15,913 nt of DNA from Anaerofustis sp. (GCF_019420015.1 NZ_JAHZIA010000066.1:1-15913); one strand, 5' to 3'. Counted from the stretch's first letter, positions 7,988 to 14,789 are shown. Notes: generated by a model from the sequence alone, not told the origin. A program made the numbers and translations.

Positions 7988-8018
7988 AAAAAGACAGGTA
8001 TTTACCTGTCTTTTTATT
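7988..8018 (+). terminator. Intrinsic terminator of the surface-protein gene
   Basis: Stem GACAGGT (7993-7999) with ACCTGTC (8004-8010) and a four-base loop, flanked by A5 and T5 that lengthen the stem, with T-rich sequence after it. It lies about 25 nt past the stop codon. Confidence 0.88.
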
Positions 8019-8136
8019 ATATAAGGAATCATTTATTATACTTTACTATATTAACCTATTTAAGAATTTAATAAATGATTATTTTTTATGAAAGATTATA
8101 TAATTATTAAATAAATATTAAATAATTCCTCATTTC

Positions 8137-8193
8137 TTGTCTTTTTAGTTTAAAAGATTATAATTAATTATAACAATATTATGTCTTAGGGGG
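8137..8193 (+). promoter_or_regulatory. Promoter and ribosome site of the PPC-domain gene
   Basis: TTGTCT (8137-8142), a 16-bp spacer and a perfect TATAAT (8159-8164) form a sigma-A-type promoter. A purine-rich ribosome site AGGGGG (8188-8193) lies 7 nt before the ATG at 8201. The leader would be about 30 nt. Confidence 0.55.
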
Positions 8194-8200
8194 CGAATTT

Positions 8201-8623
8201 ATGGAATTCAGAAAATTTCAGGACAAATATATAGTAAGACTTAATAAAGGAGATGAAATTATATCATCCATTACGGATTTATGCAGGAATGAGAATATAA
8301 AGCTCGGTAATTTTATCGGACTTGGTGCTGCAAATAAAGCCACAATCGGACTATATGATACTGAAGAAAAAGTATATCATAGGACTACATTTGAAGAACC
8401 TATGGAGATTACTTCAATCGTCGGAAATATTTCAACCTTTGATGATGAGGTTTATCTTCATGTTCATATAACCTTATGTAATAAAGATATGCAAGTATTT
8501 GGCGGACATTTAAATGAGTGTTATATTTCGGCAACAAGCGAAATAACTTTGAATATAATTGAGGGTAAAGTTGAAAGAGAGTATGATGAAGAAACCGGAC
8601 TTAACCTATATAAATTTTTGTGA
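8201..8623 (+). CDS. PPC-domain (DUF296, PD1-like) protein
   Basis: This 140-residue protein is made of a single PPC domain, the bacterial PD1-like/COG1661 family. Seen in sequence: the FIGLGAAN segment (38-45), the LHVHITL strand with His87 and His89, and GGHL with His103. This His-x-His plus His arrangement is typical of the family and fits a bound metal ion. In plants the same fold is fused to AT-hook DNA-binding motifs. Bacterial single-domain members form trimers and have no firmly known function, and despite the common DNA-binding label there is no AT-hook or helix-turn-helix here. The length is usual for the family. The ATG at 8201 is set by the AGGGGG site. It is a single-gene unit that converges on the downstream merR gene and shares a terminator hairpin with it. 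Confidence 0.9.
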   Translation: MEFRKFQDKYIVRLNKGDEIISSITDLCRNENIKLGNFIGLGAANKATIGLYDTEEKVYHRTTFEEPMEITSIVGNISTFDDEVYLHVHITLCNKDMQVFGGHLNECYISATSEITLNIIEGKVEREYDEETGLNLYKFL

Positions 8624-8624
8624 T

Positions 8625-8660
8625 AATAAAGGAGTACATTGTACTCCTTTATTATTTTTT
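8625..8660 (+). terminator. Terminator between convergent PPC and merR genes
   Basis: Perfect 13-bp stem AATAAAGGAGTAC (8625-8637) with GTACTCCTTTATT (8641-8653) and a three-base loop, followed by ATTTTTT on the plus strand. It starts two bases after the PPC stop codon. Its right arm overlaps the TAA stop of merR (8652-8654). On the minus strand the T run is poor, so its action on merR transcripts is less certain. Confidence 0.82.
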
Positions 8661-9374
8661 GTCATCGTAAATTTCTGCAAAATATCCATTATATCCACAT
8701 TTACTGCATGTGAGTTTTCTGGTTTTAGGTGTGTGTTTTGAAAATATAAATGTTTTTAATTTAGGTTTAAATATATGTTGACATTTTGAACATATATATG
8801 CTGAATTTTTATAATACATATTGGTTATAAGAATGCCGAGAATTAATACTATAAACATTCCAATAATAAAAGGTAACCAGATTCCTTTTGTAATTCCCAA
8901 AACCAAAGTGAATATTTCGATTATATCCATTACAATTCCGACAAACAGCATTTTTTTGTGAGTGTTTTTAATATTTTTTGTATTATTCATGATTTTTTCT
9001 ATGTCGTTTATAGAATTAACGGGTATTGCATTTTTATTTTTGATACTGTCTTTTATTACGTTTATTGTTTTTATCTTATTTTTTAGTTCTTTTTCTTCAT
9101 TTTTTAGTGATTTAAGTTGTTCATTCATAATCAGTATAATTAAAGCTTCTTTTTCTTTGTCCTCCAATATTTCTTTTATTTTTGAAAGAGACAATCCGAT
9201 ACTTTTAAAAAGACATATAAGATTTAATGTTTGTATATCTTGCTCATTATATAATCTTCTTCCTCCTTCGCTAAAAGAATAAGGTTTTAAAATGTTTTTT
9301 GTATCGTAATATTGAATAGTTCTGATAGAAACGCCGCATATTTTCGCGATTTCCCCGGTAGTGTATGTTGACAT
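8652..9374 (-). CDS. MerR-family regulator with two membrane segments and a zinc ribbon
   Basis: A 240-residue protein starting at ATG 9374. In order: a MerR winged helix-turn-helix (about 2-70, with TTGEIAKICGVSIRTIQYYD, a Gly-Gly-Arg-Arg-Leu-Tyr wing, and an FKSIGLSLSKIKEIL helix); a Lys/Glu-rich coiled coil (about 80-112) and a linker; two hydrophobic segments (about 142-161 and 164-188); then a C-terminal zinc ribbon with Cys195, Cys198, Cys223 and Cys226. The HTH and coiled coil would dimerise and bind DNA as in other MerR proteins, while the membrane hairpin places the protein at the inner membrane face. Soluble effector-binding domains are normal for MerR regulators, so this is atypical, and the signal is unknown. 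An in-frame GTG at 9383 exists but lies inside the AAGGAGGTG ribosome site, so ATG 9374 is the better start. Target genes are unknown; autoregulation is suggested by the promoter layout. Confidence 0.88.
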   Translation of the reverse strand: MSTYTTGEIAKICGVSIRTIQYYDTKNILKPYSFSEGGRRLYNEQDIQTLNLICLFKSIGLSLSKIKEILEDKEKEALIILIMNEQLKSLKNEEKELKNKIKTINVIKDSIKNKNAIPVNSINDIEKIMNNTKNIKNTHKKMLFVGIVMDIIEIFTLVLGITKGIWLPFIIGMFIVLILGILITNMYYKNSAYICSKCQHIFKPKLKTFIFSKHTPKTRKLTCSKCGYNGYFAEIYDDKK

Positions 9375-9381
9375 AGATATC

Positions 9382-9426
9382 ACCTCCTTATGGGCATATT
9401 ACAATATTACCTTGCGTCACAAGCAA
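9382..9426 (-). promoter_or_regulatory. merR promoter with 19-bp spacer, operator-like dyad and strong ribosome site
   Basis: Read on the minus strand: TTGCTT (9421-9426), a 19-bp spacer, TAATAT (9396-9401), then the ribosome site AAGGAGGTG (9382-9390), 7 nt before ATG 9374. Inside the spacer, next to the -35 element, is the dyad CTTG-CGTCA-CAAG (9411-9423). An over-long 19-bp spacer carrying a dyad is the hallmark of promoters activated by MerR-type regulators, which here would mean autoregulation. The predicted leader is very short, so the exact -10 remains uncertain. Confidence 0.45.
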
Positions 9427-9455
9427 GCATTTTTAATAAATATTTTAATTAATTC

Positions 9456-9496
9456 AAAAAAGAATGATAAAGAGGTATCCTCTACCATTCTTTTTA
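9456..9496 (-). terminator. Intrinsic terminator of the ABC importer operon
   Basis: Two stacked stems, AGAATG/CATTCT (9461-9466 with 9486-9491) and AGAGG/CCTCT (9471-9475 with 9479-9483), are separated by a small internal loop. An A6 tract at 9456-9461 gives a U run on the minus strand. It lies about 90 nt past the permease stop and before the merR promoter, so merR is probably a separate transcription unit. Confidence 0.75.
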
Positions 9497-9581
9497 TAGT
9501 CTAGTCATAATTCTTTGGAATAATCGTTTCCCTAATAAGACATATATCAAGTCCGATATATATTTTCTGTTTGCCTTTGGG

Positions 9582-11138
9582 CTATTTAATCAGCCCGTTT
9601 TTTATAAGGAAATCATGAGCGACATCTCCTGATTTCTTACCCTCTACATCCACTTGATAGTTTAGTTCTATCATTACATCCTCGTTTAGATACGTTCCCA
9701 ATTCTTTTAATATATTTTCAATTTGAGGATATTTTTCTTTAAGTTCTTTGCTTATTACGGGAACCGCATCATATCTTAAAAACGCACCTTTATCGTCTTC
9801 AAGTACGACAAGATCGTATTTTTTTAATAATCCGTCTGTAGAGTATGCATCTATGACATCGCAGTTTTTGTTTTGGAGTGCCGTGTATCTTGGAGAACCG
9901 TCTATTGGTGTTACTTCTTTGAATTTCATGTTATAAGTATTATTAAGTGCTTTATAGCAGTCTTTTCTTTCCATGAAAGAAAGAGTCGGTGATAATACAA
10001 GGTTACTTGATACTTTCTCCAAGTCGCTGTATGTTTTTAAATTGTATTTTTCTGCTGTATCTTTTCTTACGGCTAGGGTATATGTGTTGTTAAAGTGAAG
10101 TTCGTCTAATACTTCCAAATTGTACTTTGATTTCATTTCTTTTTTACATACGTTTAATATTTCTTTTGTGTCTTTTGTATCGTTATGTCCGAGTACGCTG
10201 CCGTATATTGTTCCTGTATAATCAATATACATATCTATGTCCTTATTTTTGATTGCATCTAAAACTATACCGCTGGCACCTAAAGACAAAGATTGTTCCA
10301 TGTTTATATCGGTTCTGTCTTCAATAAGATCTTTTACCATATAAGAGAGTATTTCCTGCTCTGTAAAGTCCATTGAACCTATTTTGATTGTTTCTTTTCC
10401 GCTGTCTTTTAGTGTAAAAATGCTTCCCATAATCAAAGCCAAACACGTAAGGATGATTACAAAATTATCCAAATATTTTTTTGTTTTACTTGGTGGGTTT
10501 TCAATTTTTAAGTTTTTCGGTATAAGCTTACTTTCTAGTATAGAAAATAAATAGTCTATAAATAATGCAAGTAGACATGCGGGTATCGCACCTGACAATA
10601 TCTGTGCGTTATTTACCGTTCTTATTCCCGCATATACCAAGTATCCGAGTCCGCCTGCTCCGATAAATGCAGCCAACGTCATAAGTCCTACGGCGCTTAC
10701 GGCACTTATTCTAACCCCTGCCAATATAACGGGCAGTGCCAGTGGCAATTCTACCTTATAAAGGACTTGAAACCTGGTGAGCCCTATCCCTTTTGCGGCT
10801 TCTAATGTATCGGGATTTACATTGGAAATTCCGGCATAAGTATTTTTTACTATTGGCAGCAAAGAATACAGTATTACCATAATAATTGCCGGTTTTGTGC
10901 CTATTCCTACAAAAGGAATCAAGAACCCCAGTAAAGCCATTGAAGGAATAGCCTGTATTATATTTGTAAGTCCCATTATAGGTTTTTTCGCCGGTTTTAC
11001 ATATGATATAAGTATACCAAGCGGAACTCCTATGAGAATAGAAGCTATTATTGCTAAGAATGTGAGTTGTATATGTTCGGTAAACAAATCCAATATGGTT
11101 GAAGCGTTTGAAGAAAAATAATTTATAAATGAACTCAT
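9582..11138 (-). CDS. ABC importer permease fused to substrate-binding protein (OpuC/QAT type)
   Basis: A 518-residue fusion. Residues 1 to about 210 form the membrane permease, with the EAA loop at about 113-140 (EAAKGIGLTRFQVLYKVELP). A further membrane segment at about 225-243 tethers the extracellular binding domain (249-518), which contains the family motifs YIDYTGT (304-310) and DAYSTDG (430-436). Such permease-binding protein fusions are known among quaternary-amine transporters (glycine betaine, carnitine, choline) and in the ergothioneine importer EgtU, so the substrate is not settled. The binding domain contains no Trp, which excludes a Trp cage like that of OpuAC or ProX; a Tyr-based cage as in OpuBC/OpuCC remains possible. 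The start overlaps the ATPase stop as TAATG, a sign of translational coupling. The importer probably works as ATPase plus this fused subunit, with two copies of each. Confidence 0.93.
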   Translation of the reverse strand: MSSFINYFSSNASTILDLFTEHIQLTFLAIIASILIGVPLGILISYVKPAKKPIMGLTNIIQAIPSMALLGFLIPFVGIGTKPAIIMVILYSLLPIVKNTYAGISNVNPDTLEAAKGIGLTRFQVLYKVELPLALPVILAGVRISAVSAVGLMTLAAFIGAGGLGYLVYAGIRTVNNAQILSGAIPACLLALFIDYLFSILESKLIPKNLKIENPPSKTKKYLDNFVIILTCLALIMGSIFTLKDSGKETIKIGSMDFTEQEILSYMVKDLIEDRTDINMEQSLSLGASGIVLDAIKNKDIDMYIDYTGTIYGSVLGHNDTKDTKEILNVCKKEMKSKYNLEVLDELHFNNTYTLAVRKDTAEKYNLKTYSDLEKVSSNLVLSPTLSFMERKDCYKALNNTYNMKFKEVTPIDGSPRYTALQNKNCDVIDAYSTDGLLKKYDLVVLEDDKGAFLRYDAVPVISKELKEKYPQIENILKELGTYLNEDVMIELNYQVDVEGKKSGDVAHDFLIKNGLIK

Positions 11139-12286
11139 TATTCATCATCCTCGCTTTCATCATATTTTTGTTTTAGAGTTGTAAAAAGAATACTTTTTGT
11201 TATTAGTCCCATCAGTTTATTATTTTCGTCAACCACAGGGATTGTGTATGTATCGTTTTCGTCAGTTTTTTCAAGCACATCCAAAATTGACTCTTCCGGT
11301 GATACGTATGTAAATTTCAAGTGGTATTTTTCTTTGTGCCTTTTTAACACTTGTCCTACCGTTAAGTTTTTGTTTCTTTCTTTTAATGCTCTTCTGGCGT
11401 CAAGAAGCCCGAGAAATTCTCTTTTTTTGTTTATTACTATTATACTGTCGATTTTTTTGTCCGCCATTATTGCTCCGGCTTTAAAACATTGTAAATTATC
11501 GTAGCATGTAACCGGATTATCCATCATAATATCTTCTGCCCTTATAAGTTCCGGAGATTCCCATATTCTTTTTTTACCTATAAAATTATGTACGAAATCA
11601 TTTGCCGGATGTTTTAATATTTCTTCAGGCGTATCGTATTGTTGTATACTTCCTTCATTTATAATACATATTCTGTCTGCAAGTTTTATTGCTTCGGAAA
11701 TATCATGTGTTACAAATACAATTGTATTTTTTAATTTATCCTGGATTTCCAAAAGTTCGTCTTGTAGATTCGTTCTTGTTATTGGATCCAGTGCACTGAA
11801 TGGTTCATCCATAAGAATAATATCGGGATCATTTGCGAATGCTCTTGCTATTCCTATTCTTTGCTGTTGTCCCCCGCTCATTTGTGAAGGATACAAATTC
11901 AAATAATCTTCTGCTTTGAGCCCTATCATATCCAGAAGTTCGTAAGTTTTGTTTTTTATCTTTTCTTTGTCTTTCTTTTGAAGTTTCGGAATTAATTCAA
12001 TATTTTCTTTTACTGTCATATGAGGGAAGAGTCCCGTTTGTTGAATTACATATCCTATTTTTCTTCTGAGTTCTATATCGTTTATTTTACTTATATCTTT
12101 TCCGTCTATAAGTATTTTGCCGCTGCTTGGTGTTATAAGTTTGTTTATCATTTTTAGTATTGTTGTTTTTCCGCAACCGCTTAGTCCGAGAAGACAAACA
12201 AACTCTCCGTTTTGTATATTAAGAGAAACGTCTTTTAAAACTTTTTTCTTTTTATAGTATTTGGAGACTTCTTCAAATTCTATCAT
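11138..12286 (-). CDS. ABC importer ATPase with tandem CBS domains (OpuCA/ProV-like)
   Basis: A 382-residue cytoplasmic ATPase that drives the permease encoded directly downstream. Motifs seen: Walker A GLSGCGKTT (34-42), Q-loop around QQTGLFPHM (82-90), signature MSGGQ (136-140), Walker B with DE at 160-161, D-loop ALD, and switch His194 in VTHD. Two CBS domains follow at about 250-300 and 325-370. The chain ends in a short acidic tail (DESEDDE). In the lactococcal OpuA system, paired CBS domains with an anionic tail take part in ionic-strength and cyclic-di-AMP control, so osmotic gating is plausible but not shown here. The start ATG at 12286 is supported by the AGGAAAGGA site upstream. It is the first gene of a two-gene operon. 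EgtV-type ergothioneine ATPases are the main alternative identity. Confidence 0.94.
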   Translation of the reverse strand: MIEFEEVSKYYKKKKVLKDVSLNIQNGEFVCLLGLSGCGKTTILKMINKLITPSSGKILIDGKDISKINDIELRRKIGYVIQQTGLFPHMTVKENIELIPKLQKKDKEKIKNKTYELLDMIGLKAEDYLNLYPSQMSGGQQQRIGIARAFANDPDIILMDEPFSALDPITRTNLQDELLEIQDKLKNTIVFVTHDISEAIKLADRICIINEGSIQQYDTPEEILKHPANDFVHNFIGKKRIWESPELIRAEDIMMDNPVTCYDNLQCFKAGAIMADKKIDSIIVINKKREFLGLLDARRALKERNKNLTVGQVLKRHKEKYHLKFTYVSPEESILDVLEKTDENDTYTIPVVDENNKLMGLITKSILFTTLKQKYDESEDDE

Positions 12287-12481
12287 TTTATTTATCCTTT
12301 CCTAAATTTAATTTATGAGATTATATTTGTTATTCTCTCATATGAATATTAAAATAAGCTTTAAATAAAGGGAATTTGCTAATATATATTGATAATTTTG
12401 AATATAACGGAAGTTTTTTATAAATAAAAGAGATATATTTTAAAACGTATATATAAAAAATAATATTTTTCCTTTAGGTTA
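12287..12481. other. AT-rich intergenic region between the importer operon and the candidate small RNA
   Basis: About 195 bp with no gene. It should hold the minus-strand promoter of the importer operon, but several TATA-like elements are present and none has a convincing -35. The 12314-12342 dyad is the only clear structure. Confidence 0.5.
12314..12342. promoter_or_regulatory. Inverted repeat upstream of the importer operon
   Basis: TATGAGA (12314-12320) and TCTCATA (12336-12342) form a 7-bp dyad with a 15-nt gap, about 28 nt upstream of the ATPase start. The size suits an operator half-site pair for a dimeric regulator, or a weak leader hairpin. No clear -35/-10 pair could be fixed for this operon on the minus strand. 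Confidence 0.35.
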
Positions 12482-12510
12482 TTGATTTTAAATAGTGAAT
12501 TTATTATAAC
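12482..12510 (+). promoter_or_regulatory. Plus-strand promoter of the candidate small RNA
   Basis: TTGATT (12482-12487), an exact 17-bp spacer and TATAAC (12505-12510). The expected start, 7 nt after the -10, is G12517, exactly the first base of the closing stem of the downstream RNA fold. No plausible protein-coding gene follows on this strand. Confidence 0.5.
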
Positions 12511-12516
12511 ATATAT

Positions 12517-12633
12517 GCAAGGGTTGGAGCTTTTTAGTATCCTTGGATACATTCGACTTAATTTTTCTTGTTGGCTCTTCCCCTTGCGCTTTTACATAAA
12601 AAACACCTTTCAATTTGAAAGGTGTTTTTTATT
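12517..12633 (+). ncRNA. Candidate structured small RNA (about 117 nt), unrecognised
   Basis: Closing stem GCAAGGG (12517-12523) with CCCTTGC (12581-12587). After a 2x2 internal loop the helix continues as GGAGC (12526-12530) with GCTCT (12574-12578). Inside is a hairpin, GTATC-CTTG-GATAC (12537-12550), with the stable CUUG tetraloop, and a U-rich single-stranded stretch (about 12551-12573). A 13-nt linker leads to the terminator at 12601-12633. Promoter, fold and terminator line up as one short transcript. I do not recognise the family; it is not a tRNA, SRP RNA or 6S RNA by size and motifs. Its 3' end overlaps the mazF gene tail on the other strand. Confidence 0.5.
12601..12633. terminator. 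Bidirectional terminator between the candidate small RNA and mazF
   Basis: Stem AAACACCTTTCA (12601-12612) with TGAAAGGTGTTT (12616-12627). A T run continues to 12630 on the plus strand, and an A run before the stem (12596-12603) gives a U run on the minus strand. On the minus strand it starts directly after the mazF stop codon (12629-12631). It can serve both convergent transcripts. Confidence 0.85.
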
Positions 12634-12976
12634 GAAACATTCCAAAACTTATAGAAAGCCCTTGGTTAACTTTATTCATTGTATCCATATCTACATGACC
12701 GATTTTTTCTCTCAGTCTTTGTTTGTCTATTGTTCTGATTTGTTCGAGTAGAATAACACTGTCTTTATTAAGTAAATCACTGTTTGCCGATAAAGAAATA
12801 TGTGTAGGCAACTTTGCCTTACTCATAGAAGATGTTATTGCCGAAACTATGACGGTAGGGCTGTGTTTATTCCCAACGTCGTTTTGAACGATAAGTACTG
12901 GGCGTAAGCCTCCTTGTTCGCTGCCTACTATAGGGCTTAAATCCGCATAATAAATGTCTCCTCTTTTTATACCCAT
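12629..12976 (-). CDS. mazF: MazF/NdoA-type mRNA endonuclease (PemK family toxin)
   Basis: A 115-residue single-domain ribonuclease closely resembling Bacillus subtilis NdoA (EndoA), which cuts single-stranded mRNA at short sequence-specific sites. Seen in sequence: the N-terminal KRGDIYYADLSP strand, GSEQGG-L-RPVLIVQND with catalytic Arg25, Thr48 in the SAIT segment, the KLPTH loop, and the conserved SVILLEQIRTIDKQRL block (73-88). Length is complete for the family. The start ATG at 12976 has GGAG 9 nt upstream. In many Firmicutes a small ribbon-helix-helix antitoxin gene lies directly upstream. Here the 217 bp upstream hold no open frame on this strand, and the next gene runs divergently, so mazF appears solitary in this window. 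Its antitoxin may be encoded elsewhere. Confidence 0.96.
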   Translation of the reverse strand: MGIKRGDIYYADLSPIVGSEQGGLRPVLIVQNDVGNKHSPTVIVSAITSSMSKAKLPTHISLSANSDLLNKDSVILLEQIRTIDKQRLREKIGHVDMDTMNKVNQGLSISFGMFQ

Positions 12977-13193
12977 ATTCTTTTACTCCAATTTAGCTGT
13001 ATTTTGATTTTTTATAGTTCTTTTTATTTATAAGCCTCATACTATAATATTTAAAAGAACAAAACTGTGTTACTAATAAGATAATTGCCTTTGAGTAGAA
13101 GATTTATACATTAAAATATAAAAATTTTATTTATTATAATATTTTTGTTATTTGTGAATATATTTTACAAGGAGTATATTTAGGAGGAGTAAA

Positions 13194-14708
13194 ATGGAAT
13201 TTGAACAAATGATAAAAAAGATAAACCTAACCAGTAAAGAAGATAATATCGAAGTAGTGGCAGAGGTATTTGAGAACGTGATGATAATGGACAATATGTC
13301 CAATATAGAAAGAATTTTACTTAATAACAGTGAAGCTATGATAAAAAACATATCGCTTAAGAACGGTAAGTTTGTTTTAAAGGGAATTCTTAAAATAGAT
13401 ATTTTATATCTTGGAGAAAATGAAAATCTGGCTAGTGTAAATAAGAATATAGAATTTTATGTGAATCTTGGAGAAGGTGAAAAATGGGATAAAATATTTA
13501 ATTTAAAAGCTAATATATTAAATATTGAAACTGAAGTCGTTAAGAAAAGAAGAATTGAGGTTAATGCAAATATAAAAATAAGCGGAATCTGTATTGTTCC
13601 CGAAGATATTAATGTTATGAATGAAAGCAATATAGAGGGACTTGAAATAAAAAGCACAAAAGATGTTTGCAGTATATTTGACACAAACAGTACTAAAGAA
13701 ACGTTTTCTTTTAAAAAAGATATTCCTTTATCGGATAACATAAATATTTTATTTGCATATGCAAAGCTTCGAGATATAAATACCAATGCATCCGGAGTCG
13801 GTGTTTTATACAGTGCGAAGGTTGAGATCATTTTGATGTATCAGATAGGATTTGAAGATGAGAGTGATATTAAAATCGAAAAGCTTATATATCCTATTAA
13901 CCATTTTATAGAAAAAGATCCTAAATTAAAATGCGATTATTACAATGTATGTGCAAATATAGAGCATGTAAGTGCAGAATATATAATGAATGATGAGGAC
14001 TCTTATATTGAGATTAAAATGGATTTGATTTCAAATACACTATTCTGTGAAGAAAAAGAGGTAAACCTTGTTGAAGATGCTTACAGCACATTAAGAAATG
14101 CTTCGCCTGTTTTAAGTGAACATAATATTGTTGCTCTTAAAAACAATTTTGAAAGAAAAGTTAAAATTAATAATAGTAAAACATTGGTTGATACAGATAT
14201 GATAGGAGGAGTTATCGGAAATACCGAAGGTGTTGATTTCGAGTACTCTTTAAATGACAATATTCTTTCAGTAAGCGGTAATGTAGTAACTCAATTTGTT
14301 ACATATATAGATAATGAAAGTCGATATTTTGTTGATAGCATTAACGTTCCTTTTGAACTTAAAGAAGAAATAGAAAGCCCTTGTGATAAAGATTTATTTG
14401 TAAACGTCAATATAAACAATTTGGTCGTTACGAGTTTAAATCAAACGATAAATGTTGACGGAGAGTTGATGATTGACGGATATGTATTAGGTTCTTACGA
14501 TGTGAGGGATTTGTCCAATATCGAAAGTTTAGAGGGAAAAGAAGATAATACAGAAAATATTAAGATTAAAGTTTATTATAAAGAAAAGAATGAAAGTTTA
14601 TGGGATATAGGAAAGAAAAATCTTATTAAAGTGGATACCTTGCTTGATATAAACAATATAGAAAGCGAAGAAGATCTTCCCGATTGTTATCCTCTGATAA
14701 TAAAATAG
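13194..14708 (+). CDS. SPOCS (DUF3794) and LysM-like protein, SipL-like
   Basis: A 504-residue protein without signal peptide or membrane segment. It is built of repeated beta-rich SPOCS/DUF3794 modules, which I place at roughly 30-135, 165-285 and 310-440. A C-terminal LysM-like domain follows at about 459-503 (KVYYKEKNESLWDIGKK, then VDTLLDINNIES and PLIIK). This is the layout of SipL, the Clostridioides difficile protein that binds the coat morphogenetic protein SpoIVA through its LysM domain and is needed for spore coat attachment. The usual LysM G-D-(T/S)-L-W start is altered to N-E-S-L-W. Start ATG 13194 has an AGGAGG site 6 nt upstream. The gene is divergent from mazF, and no other sporulation gene is visible nearby, so a true coat role is inferred, not shown. 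Repeat boundaries are approximate. Confidence 0.8.
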   Translation: MEFEQMIKKINLTSKEDNIEVVAEVFENVMIMDNMSNIERILLNNSEAMIKNISLKNGKFVLKGILKIDILYLGENENLASVNKNIEFYVNLGEGEKWDKIFNLKANILNIETEVVKKRRIEVNANIKISGICIVPEDINVMNESNIEGLEIKSTKDVCSIFDTNSTKETFSFKKDIPLSDNINILFAYAKLRDINTNASGVGVLYSAKVEIILMYQIGFEDESDIKIEKLIYPINHFIEKDPKLKCDYYNVCANIEHVSAEYIMNDEDSYIEIKMDLISNTLFCEEKEVNLVEDAYSTLRNASPVLSEHNIVALKNNFERKVKINNSKTLVDTDMIGGVIGNTEGVDFEYSLNDNILSVSGNVVTQFVTYIDNESRYFVDSINVPFELKEEIESPCDKDLFVNVNINNLVVTSLNQTINVDGELMIDGYVLGSYDVRDLSNIESLEGKEDNTENIKIKVYYKEKNESLWDIGKKNLIKVDTLLDINNIESEEDLPDCYPLIIK

Positions 14709-14789
14709 TTAATTTATGTTTGTTTTGATTTCATCCGTATTAATTCTTCATAAATGAGTATTTTATGATTGCTAAATAAATATCTACGG

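Noticed and set aside
8962..9282. 106-codon Phe/Ser-rich open frame on the plus strand
   Set aside because: Antisense shadow of the merR coiled-coil region; composition reflects the complement of Lys/Glu/Asn codons, and no start signals are present.
9542..9561. ATATATC/GATATAT inverted repeat past the permease stop
   Set aside because: A/T-only pairing apart from one G-C pair, no T run; a clear terminator follows at 9456-9496, so this is most likely chance in AT-rich sequence.
12482..12751. 89-codon open frame on the plus strand across the candidate small RNA and the mazF tail
   Set aside because: It starts at a non-ATG codon inside the promoter, has no ribosome site, reads through the terminator hairpin and overlaps mazF antisense. 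A structured RNA explains the region better.
12977..13193. Sporulation sigma-factor promoter for the SPOCS gene
   Set aside because: No pair of elements with proper spacing for SigE- or SigK-type consensus was found in the 217 bp; only generic TATA-like sequence is present.
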